Below are positions 14,702 to 22,015 of a DNA stretch of 51,680 bases, in pieces (within the stretch, counting starts at the first letter, position 1; each line of letters starts with the position of its first letter). Source of the stretch: an uncultured Clostridia bacterium (GTDB lineage: Bacteria; Bacillota; Clostridia; Christensenellales; UBA1242). Under the pieces are notes generated by a model. The model saw nothing but the letters and a program-made list of their open reading frames with translations. It searched no databases and was not told where the DNA came from. A program made the position numbers and the translations under genes. Where the stretch lies: assembly GCA_944381145.1 (NCBI GenBank), contig CALWJZ010000002.1, positions 1 through 51,680 on the forward strand, read 5' to 3'.

Positions 14702-14739
14702 TTGATAAAACACTACGGCATGGAATAATGTTTTATCAA
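14702..14739. other. 11-bp inverted repeat with GGCATGG in the loop
   Basis: TTGATAAAACA (14702-14712) and TGTTTTATCAA (14729-14739) form a perfect stem; the 16-nt loop holds GGCATGG, complementary to CCATGCC about 80 nt further on (near 14799-14806). No T run follows on either strand, so it is not a clear terminator. It may be a structured leader feature before the tRNA-like gene. Confidence 0.4.
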
Positions 14740-14815
14740 AAAAATTTAAAAATATAAAAAGGAAAATGAAATAAAGAATAAAAAATGTAAATCTAACCCA
14801 TGCCAAGAAAAATGT

Positions 14816-14968
14816 TTAAACTAATGAAATTTTAATCTTATTATCTATACCTAATAAACTTAGAGCATTAGATTTTTTGAAACAATCATTAAAATTACTA
14901 AATTCATAAACAAAATTATTTGTATATACATAATATTTTTTAAAATTATTATTTATCTTGATTTTCAT
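14816..14968 (-). CDS. Small hypothetical protein (50 residues)
   Basis: ATG at 14968 has an AGAGGT site 8 nt upstream. The 50-residue product (MKIKINNNFKKYYVYTNNF...) is polar, aromatic-rich and ends in a beta-like KIKISLV. No membrane span and no known family. It lies in the early minus-strand group next to the repressor. Confidence 0.5.
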   Translation of the reverse strand: MKIKINNNFKKYYVYTNNFVYEFSNFNDCFKKSNALSLLGIDNKIKISLV

Positions 14969-15053
14969 CTTTAATACCTCTTTTTTTTAACTTAATCTTA
15001 TGGAAAATAAAAATAAAAAGCCAACTAAAAAATACAATTAATAATATAAACAA
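14949..15053 (-). CDS. Possible tiny membrane protein (34 residues, TTG start)
   Basis: A frame beginning with TTG just after the TGA of the upstream gene encodes one hydrophobic span followed by a basic tail (FILLIVFFSWLFIFIF, then HKIKLKKRG). It overlaps the next gene by about 20 nt. The clean single-span pattern is suggestive, but the start codon and ribosome-binding site are weak. Confidence 0.3.
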   Translation of the reverse strand: MFILLIVFFSWLFIFIFHKIKLKKRGIKDENQDK

Positions 15054-15054
15054 C

Positions 15055-15186
15055 TCAGTCTTTAAAATCGGATGCAAAACTTATATCTCTTGATTTTTTA
15101 AAACTAATACATAAATCATCAAATTTTAACGAATCAGCATGTTGTTTTTTCAATTTGTAATCTTCAAGTTGACTTTTTGTATACAT
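15055..15186 (-). CDS. Small hypothetical protein, first gene of the minus-strand prophage operon
   Basis: 43 residues (MYTKSQLEDYKLKKQHADSL...). I chose the ATG at 15186 because AGGGG lies 8 nt upstream; the ATG at 15192 is too close to that site. It is divergent from the repressor gene and so the first gene behind the probable lytic/early promoter. Charged, helical, no family recognised; a Cro-like or antirepressor role is possible from position only. Confidence 0.5.
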   Translation of the reverse strand: MYTKSQLEDYKLKKQHADSLKFDDLCISFKKSRDISFASDFKD

Positions 15187-15229
15187 TTTCATTCCCCTAA
15201 TTTTAATTTATTATTAAATTATCAATTAT

Positions 15230-15280
15230 AAAATATCATATTTTATTAAGTTTGTAAAATAAAAATTAATATTTTATTAA
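15230..15280. promoter_or_regulatory. Putative operators between divergent prophage operons
   Basis: A palindrome AAAATATcATATTTT (15230-15244) and two direct copies of ATATTTTATTAA (15238-15249 and 15269-15280), 31 bp or three helical turns apart. They lie between the first minus-strand gene and the repressor's promoter. Binding by the XRE protein is inferred. The region is very AT-rich, which lowers certainty. Confidence 0.4.
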
Positions 15281-15306
15281 TTTTCTTTATAAAAAAATAA
15301 TAAAAA

Positions 15307-15335
15307 TTGATTAAATATTATACCTATGATAAAAT
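15307..15335 (+). promoter_or_regulatory. Promoter of the repressor/integrase operon
   Basis: TTGATT (15307-15312), 17-bp spacer, TAAAAT (15330-15335), 31 nt before the repressor ATG. The ribosome-binding site AAAAGGAAAAA follows. Confidence 0.6.
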
Positions 15336-15366
15336 ACACGAAAAAAAATAAAAGGAAAAACATTAT

Positions 15367-15678
15367 ATGAGATTAAAAGAACTAAGAAAAAAAAATAACT
15401 TAACACAAAAAGAAGTAGCAGAAAAATTAATTATAACACCAAATGGATATTCATATTACGAAAATAACATAAATGAACCAAACATAGAAACACTTTGTAA
15501 ATTAGCTGATTTATATAATGTTTCACTTGATTATCTAGTTGGAAGAAATTTTAAAAATGATTTAGGTTATTTATCGGATACACAAAAAAATGCAGTAAAA
15601 CTTATACAACAGCTAAATAATCAAAATTTAATGCAAGCAATAGCATACATGAGTGGATTACTAGTAGGACAACAATAA
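15367..15678 (+). CDS. XRE/Cro-CI family repressor
   Basis: 103 residues. The N-terminal HTH is clear: MRLKELRKKNNLTQKEVAEKL, then a recognition helix region (ITPNGYSYYENNINEPNIETLCKLADLYNVSLDYLVGR), the standard XRE signature ending in LDYLVGR. The remaining 35 residues probably dimerise. Divergent from the main prophage operon and first in the plus-strand lysogeny operon, it should repress the minus-strand genes through the operators at 15230-15280. Confidence 0.9.
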   Translation: MRLKELRKKNNLTQKEVAEKLIITPNGYSYYENNINEPNIETLCKLADLYNVSLDYLVGRNFKNDLGYLSDTQKNAVKLIQQLNNQNLMQAIAYMSGLLVGQQ

Positions 15679-15692
15679 AAGGAATAACAATA

Positions 15693-16397
15693 ATGAAAAA
15701 ATGTATAATATGTGGAGAAGAAATACAAAACAAATATACAATGTGTAAAAATCACTATTATGAATGTATTGAAATAAAATATTTTTTACAAAATTTAAAT
15801 AAACAAGAAAAACTTAACTTATATAAAGAATTTAAAAATATTTTTTTTAATAAAGAAACAACAACAAGTAATAGTATAAAAACAATATTTTATACATTAA
15901 TGGAAGAAAACGAAAATATTGATAATATATCAAATATGTTTGAAAAATACAATGAATTATTAGAAGAAGAATACTTCATGGAAGATGAAGAAATAGAAAA
16001 TTCAATAAAAAATATATTTAAAAATTTAGAAATATTAAAATCAGAACATAATTCAAATTACAGATTAAACCACATTGCTCAATATAGAGCAAATGACGGA
16101 CATTATGTAAGAAGTCAAGGAGAACTATTAATAGACAATTGGCTATATGAAAATAACATATTACACGAATATGAACACAAACTCTTCATTAATGAAGAAG
16201 AATTTATACCTGATTTTTATATAAAACAAAAAAAAATATATATAGAATATATTGGAATACAAAACAATAAAAAATATGATTATAAAACCGAATTAAAAGA
16301 AAAAATCTACAAAAAAAATAAAATTAATTTTCAATTCTTATACCCAGAAGATTTAAAAAATCTACAAGATATATTAGAAAAATTAATATTAAATTAA
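15693..16397 (+). CDS. Zinc-finger protein with PD-(D/E)XK nuclease-like C-terminal domain
   Basis: 234 residues. The N-terminus carries a zinc-binding pattern C4-x2-C7-x10-C18-x2-H21 (CIICGEE, CKNH). A helical middle follows, then a restriction-endonuclease-like core: HYVRSQGELLIDNWLYENNI (Glu144), EEFIPDFYI (Asp174) and KIYIEYIG (Glu185, where Lys is replaced by Tyr in the E-x-K position). The spacing E, PD, ExY and the strand order fit a PD-(D/E)XK fold such as those related to DUF559/VSR-type domains. It sits 14 nt after the repressor and before the integrase, so it is a lysogeny-expressed accessory gene. Defence against other phages or a role in integration is possible; no direct evidence for either. 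Confidence 0.65.
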   Translation: MKKCIICGEEIQNKYTMCKNHYYECIEIKYFLQNLNKQEKLNLYKEFKNIFFNKETTTSNSIKTIFYTLMEENENIDNISNMFEKYNELLEEEYFMEDEEIENSIKNIFKNLEILKSEHNSNYRLNHIAQYRANDGHYVRSQGELLIDNWLYENNILHEYEHKLFINEEEFIPDFYIKQKKIYIEYIGIQNNKKYDYKTELKEKIYKKNKINFQFLYPEDLKNLQDILEKLILN

Positions 16398-16435
16398 AAG
16401 AGGTGATAACAAGCAATAAAAAAAGTGAGTAAATA

Positions 16436-17689
16436 ATGATAAATAAAATAGAAATTTATGATAGTTTTTTAATGCTTGCAAAACATCAAAAAGAAATGAT
16501 AATAAATACTTTAAAAATTACTGATATATTTATAACGTATTTTGAAGGCTGTAAAGATAGTAAAAATAAAAATAATTGTAACTTATCTATTGAAAATAAT
16601 ACAACAAATAATCAAGAAACGAATACATATAATAATTTGTCTTTAAATTTTAAAACAAATCAAGGAAAAGAGAATATGAAATTTAAAGGCAAAACAATAT
16701 TTAAAAACAAAAAATGTAACACATGGTATACAAGATATAGAGAAAATGGAAAACAATACTATATTTCAGGTAAAACACAAGCTGAAGTTCTAAAAGAATT
16801 AAAATTAAGATTAAATAATAAACCTATTCCTAAAAATGTTACAACTCTTAAAATGTGGTACGAACAATGGTTAGAACTATTTAAAATTAATAAAGTAAAA
16901 AATGAAACATTAAAAGATTACAATAAAACACTTAAAAATTTAAATGAACAAATTTTTAACAAAAACATAAAACAAATAACAAGCATAGAAGTAATAAAAA
17001 ATATAAATGAAATTACAAAAGAAAGAACAAAACAAAAATTATACGAATTATTAAAAGCTTTATTTGACAAAGCAAAGCTATATAATATAGTTAATAACAA
17101 TATAATGGATATAATAGAAAAACCAAAACACATAAGACAACAAGGAATAGCTTTAACCAATGAAGAACAAATAAAGTTAATAAATTACTGTGACACATAT
17201 ATTTATGGCGATTTATTTAAGGTAACATTATTCCAAGGATTAAGAGTTGGTGAAGTTCTAGCAATAACTGGTAATGACATAGACATCGAAAACAAAAAAC
17301 TTATAATTAATAAATCATTAAATGAAGATGGAAGTATAGACACAACTAAAAATATACAAAGTAATAGAATTATGCCAATATTCAATAACACATTAGAAAT
17401 ATTAAAAAAATATAAAAACAAAAACGAAGAAAGAATATTTAACTTTGGATATAACATACCACAAAAGCATTTAAAAAAAATAATATCAACAATTAATATA
17501 AGAGATATAAGCCCACATGACTTAAGACATACATTTATAACAAATTGCAAAAATTTAAACATACCAGAACATATTATACAACACTGGATAGGACATAGAA
17601 TAGGAAGTAAGATAACAAGTCAGATATATACACATTACAATGAAAAAGATACTTTATTATATTTAGAAAAATATAATAAAAATCTATAA
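16436..17689 (+). CDS. Tyrosine recombinase / integrase of the 15-kb prophage
   Basis: 417 residues from the first ATG. The integrase proper starts near residue 81 (MKFKGKTIFKNKKCNTWYTRY): an AP2-like arm-binding domain (KQYYISGKTQAEVLKELK), a SAM-like core-binding domain (about 125-225) and the catalytic domain with GLRVGEVLAI (Arg), SPHDLRHTFI (HxxR), IGHRIGSKITSQIYTHYN (His, Tyr). The ATG of residue 81 (16676) has a good site (AAGGAAAAGAG), while the first ATG has only a weak one, so a 337-residue form may be the main product. The 80-residue N-terminal extension, helical then low-complexity Asn/Thr, is unusual. The gene ends 128 bp from the tRNA-Ile core it should recombine. Confidence 0.93.
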   Translation: MINKIEIYDSFLMLAKHQKEMIINTLKITDIFITYFEGCKDSKNKNNCNLSIENNTTNNQETNTYNNLSLNFKTNQGKENMKFKGKTIFKNKKCNTWYTRYRENGKQYYISGKTQAEVLKELKLRLNNKPIPKNVTTLKMWYEQWLELFKINKVKNETLKDYNKTLKNLNEQIFNKNIKQITSIEVIKNINEITKERTKQKLYELLKALFDKAKLYNIVNNNIMDIIEKPKHIRQQGIALTNEEQIKLINYCDTYIYGDLFKVTLFQGLRVGEVLAITGNDIDIENKKLIINKSLNEDGSIDTTKNIQSNRIMPIFNNTLEILKKYKNKNEERIFNFGYNIPQKHLKKIISTINIRDISPHDLRHTFITNCKNLNIPEHIIQHWIGHRIGSKITSQIYTHYNEKDTLLYLEKYNKNL

Positions 17690-17690
17690 A

Positions 17691-17722
17691 ATTCTACTCA
17701 AATTCTACTCAAATTCTACTCA
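17691..17722 (+). repeat. Right-end arm-type sites of the prophage (3 x ATTCTACTCA)
   Basis: ATTCTACTCA at 17691, 17702 and 17713, each followed by A or C, an exact 11-bp period beginning 1 nt after the integrase stop. They match the two copies at the left end (2728, 2739). Confidence 0.7.
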
Positions 17723-17734
17723 CAATTAAAAAAA

Positions 17735-17768
17735 CAATAAAAAAAGTGTCAAAATTTGACACTTTAAA
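17735..17768 (-). terminator. Terminator after tRNA-Ile
   Basis: AAAGTGTCAAA (17743-17753) pairs with TTTGACACTTT (17755-17765). On the minus strand a run of seven T follows, so it ends the tRNA transcript; it lies on prophage DNA, so the prophage has supplied the terminator. Confidence 0.7.
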
Positions 17769-17817
17769 TCAATATATAGTATATTTAACAATAATTAAAA
17801 CACAATATATAGAAAAA

Positions 17818-17844
17818 TGGTAGAGATGAGTGGACTCGAACCAC
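17818..17844 (-). repeat. Right attachment site within tRNA-Ile
   Basis: The 27 bp identical to 2656-2682. They form the 3' end of the tRNA gene, so integration leaves the gene intact. Distance between the two copies is 15,162 bp, the size of the circular element. Confidence 0.92.
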
Positions 17845-17894
17845 CGACCCCCACCTTATCAGGGTGGTGCTCTAACCTGCTGAGCTACATCTCT
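17818..17894 (-). tRNA. tRNA-Ile (anticodon GAT)
   Basis: 77 nt with encoded CCA. Acceptor AGAGATG/CATCTCT, D-arm with AGCTCAGCAGGTTAGAGC, anticodon loop CTGATAA (GAT, Ile), T-arm GGTGG-TTCGAGT-CCACT region, discriminator A. It is co-transcribed with tRNA-Ala upstream. It is the integration target of the prophage and, judging by the left copy, also of the first element. Confidence 0.97.
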
Positions 17895-17930
17895 TCAAAA
17901 GCATGTTTTTGAGACTTTTCATCTGTCTAT

Positions 17931-18007
17931 TGGTGGAGATAAAGAGACTCGAACTCTTGACCCCCTGCTTGCAAGGCAGGTGCTCTAGCCAACTGAGCTA
18001 TACCCCC
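17931..18007 (-). tRNA. tRNA-Ala (anticodon TGC)
   Basis: 77 nt with encoded CCA. 5' GGGGGTATAGCTCAG, anticodon loop CTTGCAA (TGC, Ala), T-loop TTCGAGT, 3' ending CTCCACCA. The Ala-Ile pair usually lies between 16S and 23S rRNA genes; here it stands alone with its own promoter. Confidence 0.97.
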
Positions 18008-18037
18008 ATAACTAATTCTCTTTTCTGGAACTCTATT

Positions 18038-18066
18038 ATCATATCAAAAAGTAATATATATGTCAA
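18038..18066 (-). promoter_or_regulatory. Promoter of the tRNA-Ala/tRNA-Ile operon
   Basis: On the minus strand TTGACA (18066-18061), 17-bp spacer, TATGAT (18043-18038), about 30 nt before tRNA-Ala. Confidence 0.8.
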
Positions 18067-18114
18067 TAATTTTATATAATTTTTTTAATTTTTTAAATTT
18101 AAAAATATTTTATA

Positions 18115-18163
18115 AAAAAACACAATAATTATATTTTGTTCAATTATAGTTATTGTGTTTTTT
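18115..18163. terminator. Terminator after gltX
   Basis: AAAAAACACAATAA pairs with TTATTGTGTTTTTT, with further partial pairing inside. T runs follow on both strands, so it can work in both directions. It separates gltX from the tRNA promoter. Confidence 0.75.
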
Positions 18164-18177
18164 ATTTTTTTGCATAA

Positions 18178-19842
18178 TTATTCATTAATCTTCGATTTAA
18201 TTATTTTTAATCTATTATATAATTCATCTTTACCCAAAACCTGACAAATTGAAAATAAATCTGGTGTATTAGTTTTACCTGTAAATGCATATCTTATTAG
18301 ATTACAAAAACTAGATATATTACCATGATATTTTGATGGGTCTTGTTTATATTGTTTATTATCAGAACAGAATCCATTGTTGTCAGCTAATTTTTTTACT
18401 CTATCAAACCATGTTGTTTTGTCCAAATTTTCTTCAAAAAGTATTATATAAGTATGCAATATTTTGTATAATAATTCATTATCAATTTTTGTAACAGTAT
18501 CAAAATTTAAATTTATATTTTCAAAATTAAAAAACATATAATTATAATACTCTTTTACCATTGACCACTTAAATATATCTTTTCTTGGCTTTTCATTTTC
18601 TCTTTCAATATTTAAAACATTCAAAGAATAATCTCTATTTTTCTCTAAAATTTCAGCAAATTCTAAATCATATTTTTTTGCCCAACTAAGTAATTGATTA
18701 TAAACTTCTTCTTTATTTAAATTTGCAATGTATTCTTTTGATACATCATTAAGTTTTTGAAAATCGAAAATAGGATTTCCACTTACTATTTTTTCAAGTT
18801 TAAATTCAAATTCTTTATAATAAACTTTTGGGTTTTTCTTTCTCCAATCTTCAAAATCGCTATTTAATAAATTTAATAAATATTCCTTAACAGCAACTAT
18901 TGGATAACCATCTTCTAAAAAATATATACAGTTTGCTTCTTTATCTTTTCTTTTGCTTAATTTTCTTTTTTTGCCGTCTTCAATTTTGCATATTGTTGGA
19001 GTATGTGCATATTTTATAAGGTTAAATCCCAATTTTTGAAATAATTCAATATGACTAGCAACCGATTGAAACCAATCTTCACCCCTAACAATAATTGTTG
19101 TATTCATCAAGGTATCATCAATTGCATGAGCAAACGAATATACTGGAACACCATTACTTTTTATTAAAACTATATCCTTGCCATTTTCTCTAATTTGACG
19201 TTTTCCCTTTATTAAATCATCAAATTCTAAAGGTTTTTGAGGATTACCTGTTGATAATAATCTAAGTGCAAATGGTTTGCCTAAAGATATTTTTTCTTCT
19301 ATCTCGTCAATGGATAAATCTCTACAACAATCATGATCTATTGTATCATTATTTTCTTCAATTTGTTGTTCACGTTTTGCAATAATATCTTCTTTATCTT
19401 CTAATTTGTTACAAAAACATGGATAAGCACCACCTATGGAAACCAAATATTTAGCAAAAGTATGATATATTTCTAATCTTTTGCTTTGGATATATGGGCC
19501 ATAAATACCTTTTTCAGGCAAATCTCCTCGGTAACCTTCATTAGGCTCAATATCAAAGTCTAAAAGTGTTTTATATAATAAATCTCCAGCTTCTTGAATT
19601 TCTCTTTTTTGATCGGTATCTTCAAGCCTTAAATAAAAAACACTTGTTGGCTCTTTTGTCAACATTTCATGTAAAACACATTGGTATAAACCACCCAAAT
19701 GCAAATAGCCAGTAGGACTAGGAGCAAAACGTGTAACTACAGCGTTTTTTAATAATGGTCTACTTGGATATTTTCTGAAATAATAATTTATATCTTTGTT
19801 TACATTTGGATAAAGCAAATCTGCCAATTTATTAAAATCCAT
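18178..19842 (-). CDS. gltX: Glutamate--tRNA ligase
   Basis: 554 residues, the longer class of GluRS found in clostridia. It charges tRNA-Glu (and, in many Bacillota, tRNA-Gln for later amidation). The HIGH region is RFAPSPTGYLHLGGLY (about 38-53), the glutamate site includes YLRLEDTDQKRE, and the KMSKS loop is KRKLSKRKDKE (about 292-302). The middle insertion holds Cys-rich CFCNKLED and DCCRDL. It is the last gene of a three-gene minus-strand run with two envelope-protein genes, 11 nt after the lipoprotein stop. The start follows AGGAG. Confidence 0.94.
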   Translation of the reverse strand: MDFNKLADLLYPNVNKDINYYFRKYPSRPLLKNAVVTRFAPSPTGYLHLGGLYQCVLHEMLTKEPTSVFYLRLEDTDQKREIQEAGDLLYKTLLDFDIEPNEGYRGDLPEKGIYGPYIQSKRLEIYHTFAKYLVSIGGAYPCFCNKLEDKEDIIAKREQQIEENNDTIDHDCCRDLSIDEIEEKISLGKPFALRLLSTGNPQKPLEFDDLIKGKRQIRENGKDIVLIKSNGVPVYSFAHAIDDTLMNTTIIVRGEDWFQSVASHIELFQKLGFNLIKYAHTPTICKIEDGKKRKLSKRKDKEANCIYFLEDGYPIVAVKEYLLNLLNSDFEDWRKKNPKVYYKEFEFKLEKIVSGNPIFDFQKLNDVSKEYIANLNKEEVYNQLLSWAKKYDLEFAEILEKNRDYSLNVLNIERENEKPRKDIFKWSMVKEYYNYMFFNFENINLNFDTVTKIDNELLYKILHTYIILFEENLDKTTWFDRVKKLADNNGFCSDNKQYKQDPSKYHGNISSFCNLIRYAFTGKTNTPDLFSICQVLGKDELYNRLKIIKSKINE

Positions 19843-19853
19843 AACTCTCCTTT

Positions 19854-20945
19854 TTATTCAATAACTAAACTAAATGTTTCTAATAGTTTATTATAATAGT
19901 TTGATTCAAATTCACTTAAAGCCATTACATTTGACTTTTCTGTTGGTGTAAGTGCTGACAAAAAGCTATCGTAATCAACTCCGTTTATATTTCCAAACTT
20001 ATACTGTGTGATAGTATAAATATTTTGCTCATTATAAATCAATTTAAAATTCTTTATTCTTTGATCAAAAACTTCTTGAGAATACAAATAATTATTTACT
20101 AGATCTATAGCTAATTGATAATTTGATGAAGAATTATCAATAATATTTGTAGAAATAAATGATGATAATGATTTAATAGTTTGCAAATCTTCTACCAAAA
20201 CAAATTCATTTGAATTTTCAACAACAGAACTTAAATCACAAATCCCCTTGCTTCCAACAGAATAATTAAAAGCTTTGAAATTTTGTAAGTAAATAATGTA
20301 TGCAATATCTACATATGTTTTATCAATTCTGTATTGCAAAGTTGTTGCATTTATTTTTTCGTAATCTGAAATACAATACTTTGTATTCATATTAATAAAT
20401 TTATATATAAAATCAAAAGATTTTTCTATAACTTGATTTAAATCATATGAATAACTAAATAAGTTAAACTCCATAATATTTGAAACACCATCAATAGTTG
20501 CATCACAAAACATTGAATATGATGATTTAAATGTATTTAATTGATTTTTCAGACTTTCTAAACTTCCATATAAATTATTCATTTCATTTTTATCATAATC
20601 TTTGCTTGATATAATTTTGTAAAAATTATCTTGGTTTTTTTCATAGTAATTAAATATATAATCTAAAATTTTTTGTTGATATCCAATCGCTACATAGCAT
20701 TTTTGTATATCTGTAGAAGGCGAAACATTATTAATTGCATTATTTATTTCTTCTGGATACGAAATAACTAATGAATTGGATAATAATTCATCAGAAAAAA
20801 ATATATTTTTATCTTCTACAACATAAACTTGCCTGAAGCTATCATACAAATTCTTTAGATTTTCAAATGTTTTGTCATCTCCACAACCACATAAAAATAT
20901 AATAGCTACTAGCGGAAAAATCAAAAAACTAAAATATTTCCTCAT
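19854..20945 (-). CDS. Hypothetical lipoprotein
   Basis: 363 residues. A lipoprotein signal peptide is clear: MRKYFSFLIFPLVAIIFLCGC, lipobox LCGC with Cys21 as the lipidated residue. The mature part is helical and Asn/Tyr/Ser-rich, with no enzyme motif. It would sit on the outer face of the membrane. It lies 10 nt after the anchored protein gene upstream, and both have long helical outer domains of similar size, so they may form a pair. Link to gltX may be only operonic. Family not recognised. Confidence 0.75.
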   Translation of the reverse strand: MRKYFSFLIFPLVAIIFLCGCGDDKTFENLKNLYDSFRQVYVVEDKNIFFSDELLSNSLVISYPEEINNAINNVSPSTDIQKCYVAIGYQQKILDYIFNYYEKNQDNFYKIISSKDYDKNEMNNLYGSLESLKNQLNTFKSSYSMFCDATIDGVSNIMEFNLFSYSYDLNQVIEKSFDFIYKFINMNTKYCISDYEKINATTLQYRIDKTYVDIAYIIYLQNFKAFNYSVGSKGICDLSSVVENSNEFVLVEDLQTIKSLSSFISTNIIDNSSSNYQLAIDLVNNYLYSQEVFDQRIKNFKLIYNEQNIYTITQYKFGNINGVDYDSFLSALTPTEKSNVMALSEFESNYYNKLLETFSLVIE

Positions 20946-20955
20946 TTAATTCCCC

Positions 20956-21948
20956 TTAATATCCTAATACATTTAGCACTACAACCAAATATTTTTGTGC
21001 ATCTTGTTTGATATCACTCAAATTTTGATTATCCGCCATCTGTTTTTTTTCTAAATTATGTTTACTTAAGGCTTTATCATACTCACCTTCAAATTTATTA
21101 ATTAAATTATTATAATTTGTTAAAAAGGAATATTCATCAAACTCTTCATTAAAAATTAAAGAATTATTGTTTAATTTATTTAATTTATCTATAACTAAAT
21201 GCAAATCATGTGAAAAGAAAGGTTCTCTTTTTTCATCAACATCACTTGACACTTGCAAGCTTCTAGCAAAACTATCAATCAAAGCAAAGTTAGTATCAAA
21301 CTTCAAAAATCCATAATTATTTCGTATACAATCTAAAATACTATTTAATAAATTAGCTCCGTCATTCAAAAGTTGCTTATATTTTATTCTTAAACTATTA
21401 TAATTACCCAATAGAACTTCAAATTCAATTTCGGTTCCTTCGATATTTTTTTGACACTCGTTTAAAATATCAATTGCTGTATCAAATTCCTTTAGATCAT
21501 CAATATATTCATTAACATTATTTTTTAAATTTTTCAATAAGTTATTGTCTGTTTTAATATTTTTTAGATATGGCAATACATATAAAATAGCATTGTCCAA
21601 ATAATCTTCAATAATTATATAACTATCGAAGTAACAAGTTACATTACCTCCTTCGTCATAAGTAATGATTATAGTTGGAGACAACATAATTTCTCTTATA
21701 TTTAAAATATCTTTTTTAGTTGATGTAGAATCATCAATAACATTTGACACATCATCACCGATGTAATCATATGATTGTAAATCATTTAATTTTTGTTTCA
21801 AACCCAAAGACTCTTTGTAATCCACAAGCTCACTGGTTTTGTTATAAGCTACAACTTCATTTTTTTCTTTGAAAAAGAAAGCCCAAACACCAAATCCCAA
21901 TACAACAATTACAGAGAGAGCAACTACTATTTTAATCCAAAATTTCAT
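20956..21948 (-). CDS. Hypothetical membrane-anchored protein
   Basis: 330 residues. N-terminal anchor (residues 4-26, WIKIVVALSVIVVLGFGVWAFFF) followed by a helical outer domain with repeated Leu/Asn/Lys helices (LNDLQSYD..., LLKNLKNNVNEYIDDLKEF). It is first in the run with the lipoprotein and gltX. No catalytic motif and no family recognised; probably a cell-envelope protein working with the lipoprotein downstream. Confidence 0.7.
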   Translation of the reverse strand: MKFWIKIVVALSVIVVLGFGVWAFFFKEKNEVVAYNKTSELVDYKESLGLKQKLNDLQSYDYIGDDVSNVIDDSTSTKKDILNIREIMLSPTIIITYDEGGNVTCYFDSYIIIEDYLDNAILYVLPYLKNIKTDNNLLKNLKNNVNEYIDDLKEFDTAIDILNECQKNIEGTEIEFEVLLGNYNSLRIKYKQLLNDGANLLNSILDCIRNNYGFLKFDTNFALIDSFARSLQVSSDVDEKREPFFSHDLHLVIDKLNKLNNNSLIFNEEFDEYSFLTNYNNLINKFEGEYDKALSKHNLEKKQMADNQNLSDIKQDAQKYLVVVLNVLGY

Positions 21949-22015
21949 ATTAACCTCAATAACTTAATTATTATTAGAATATCATTATTAAATTTTATAG
22001 TCAAATAAAAGCACT

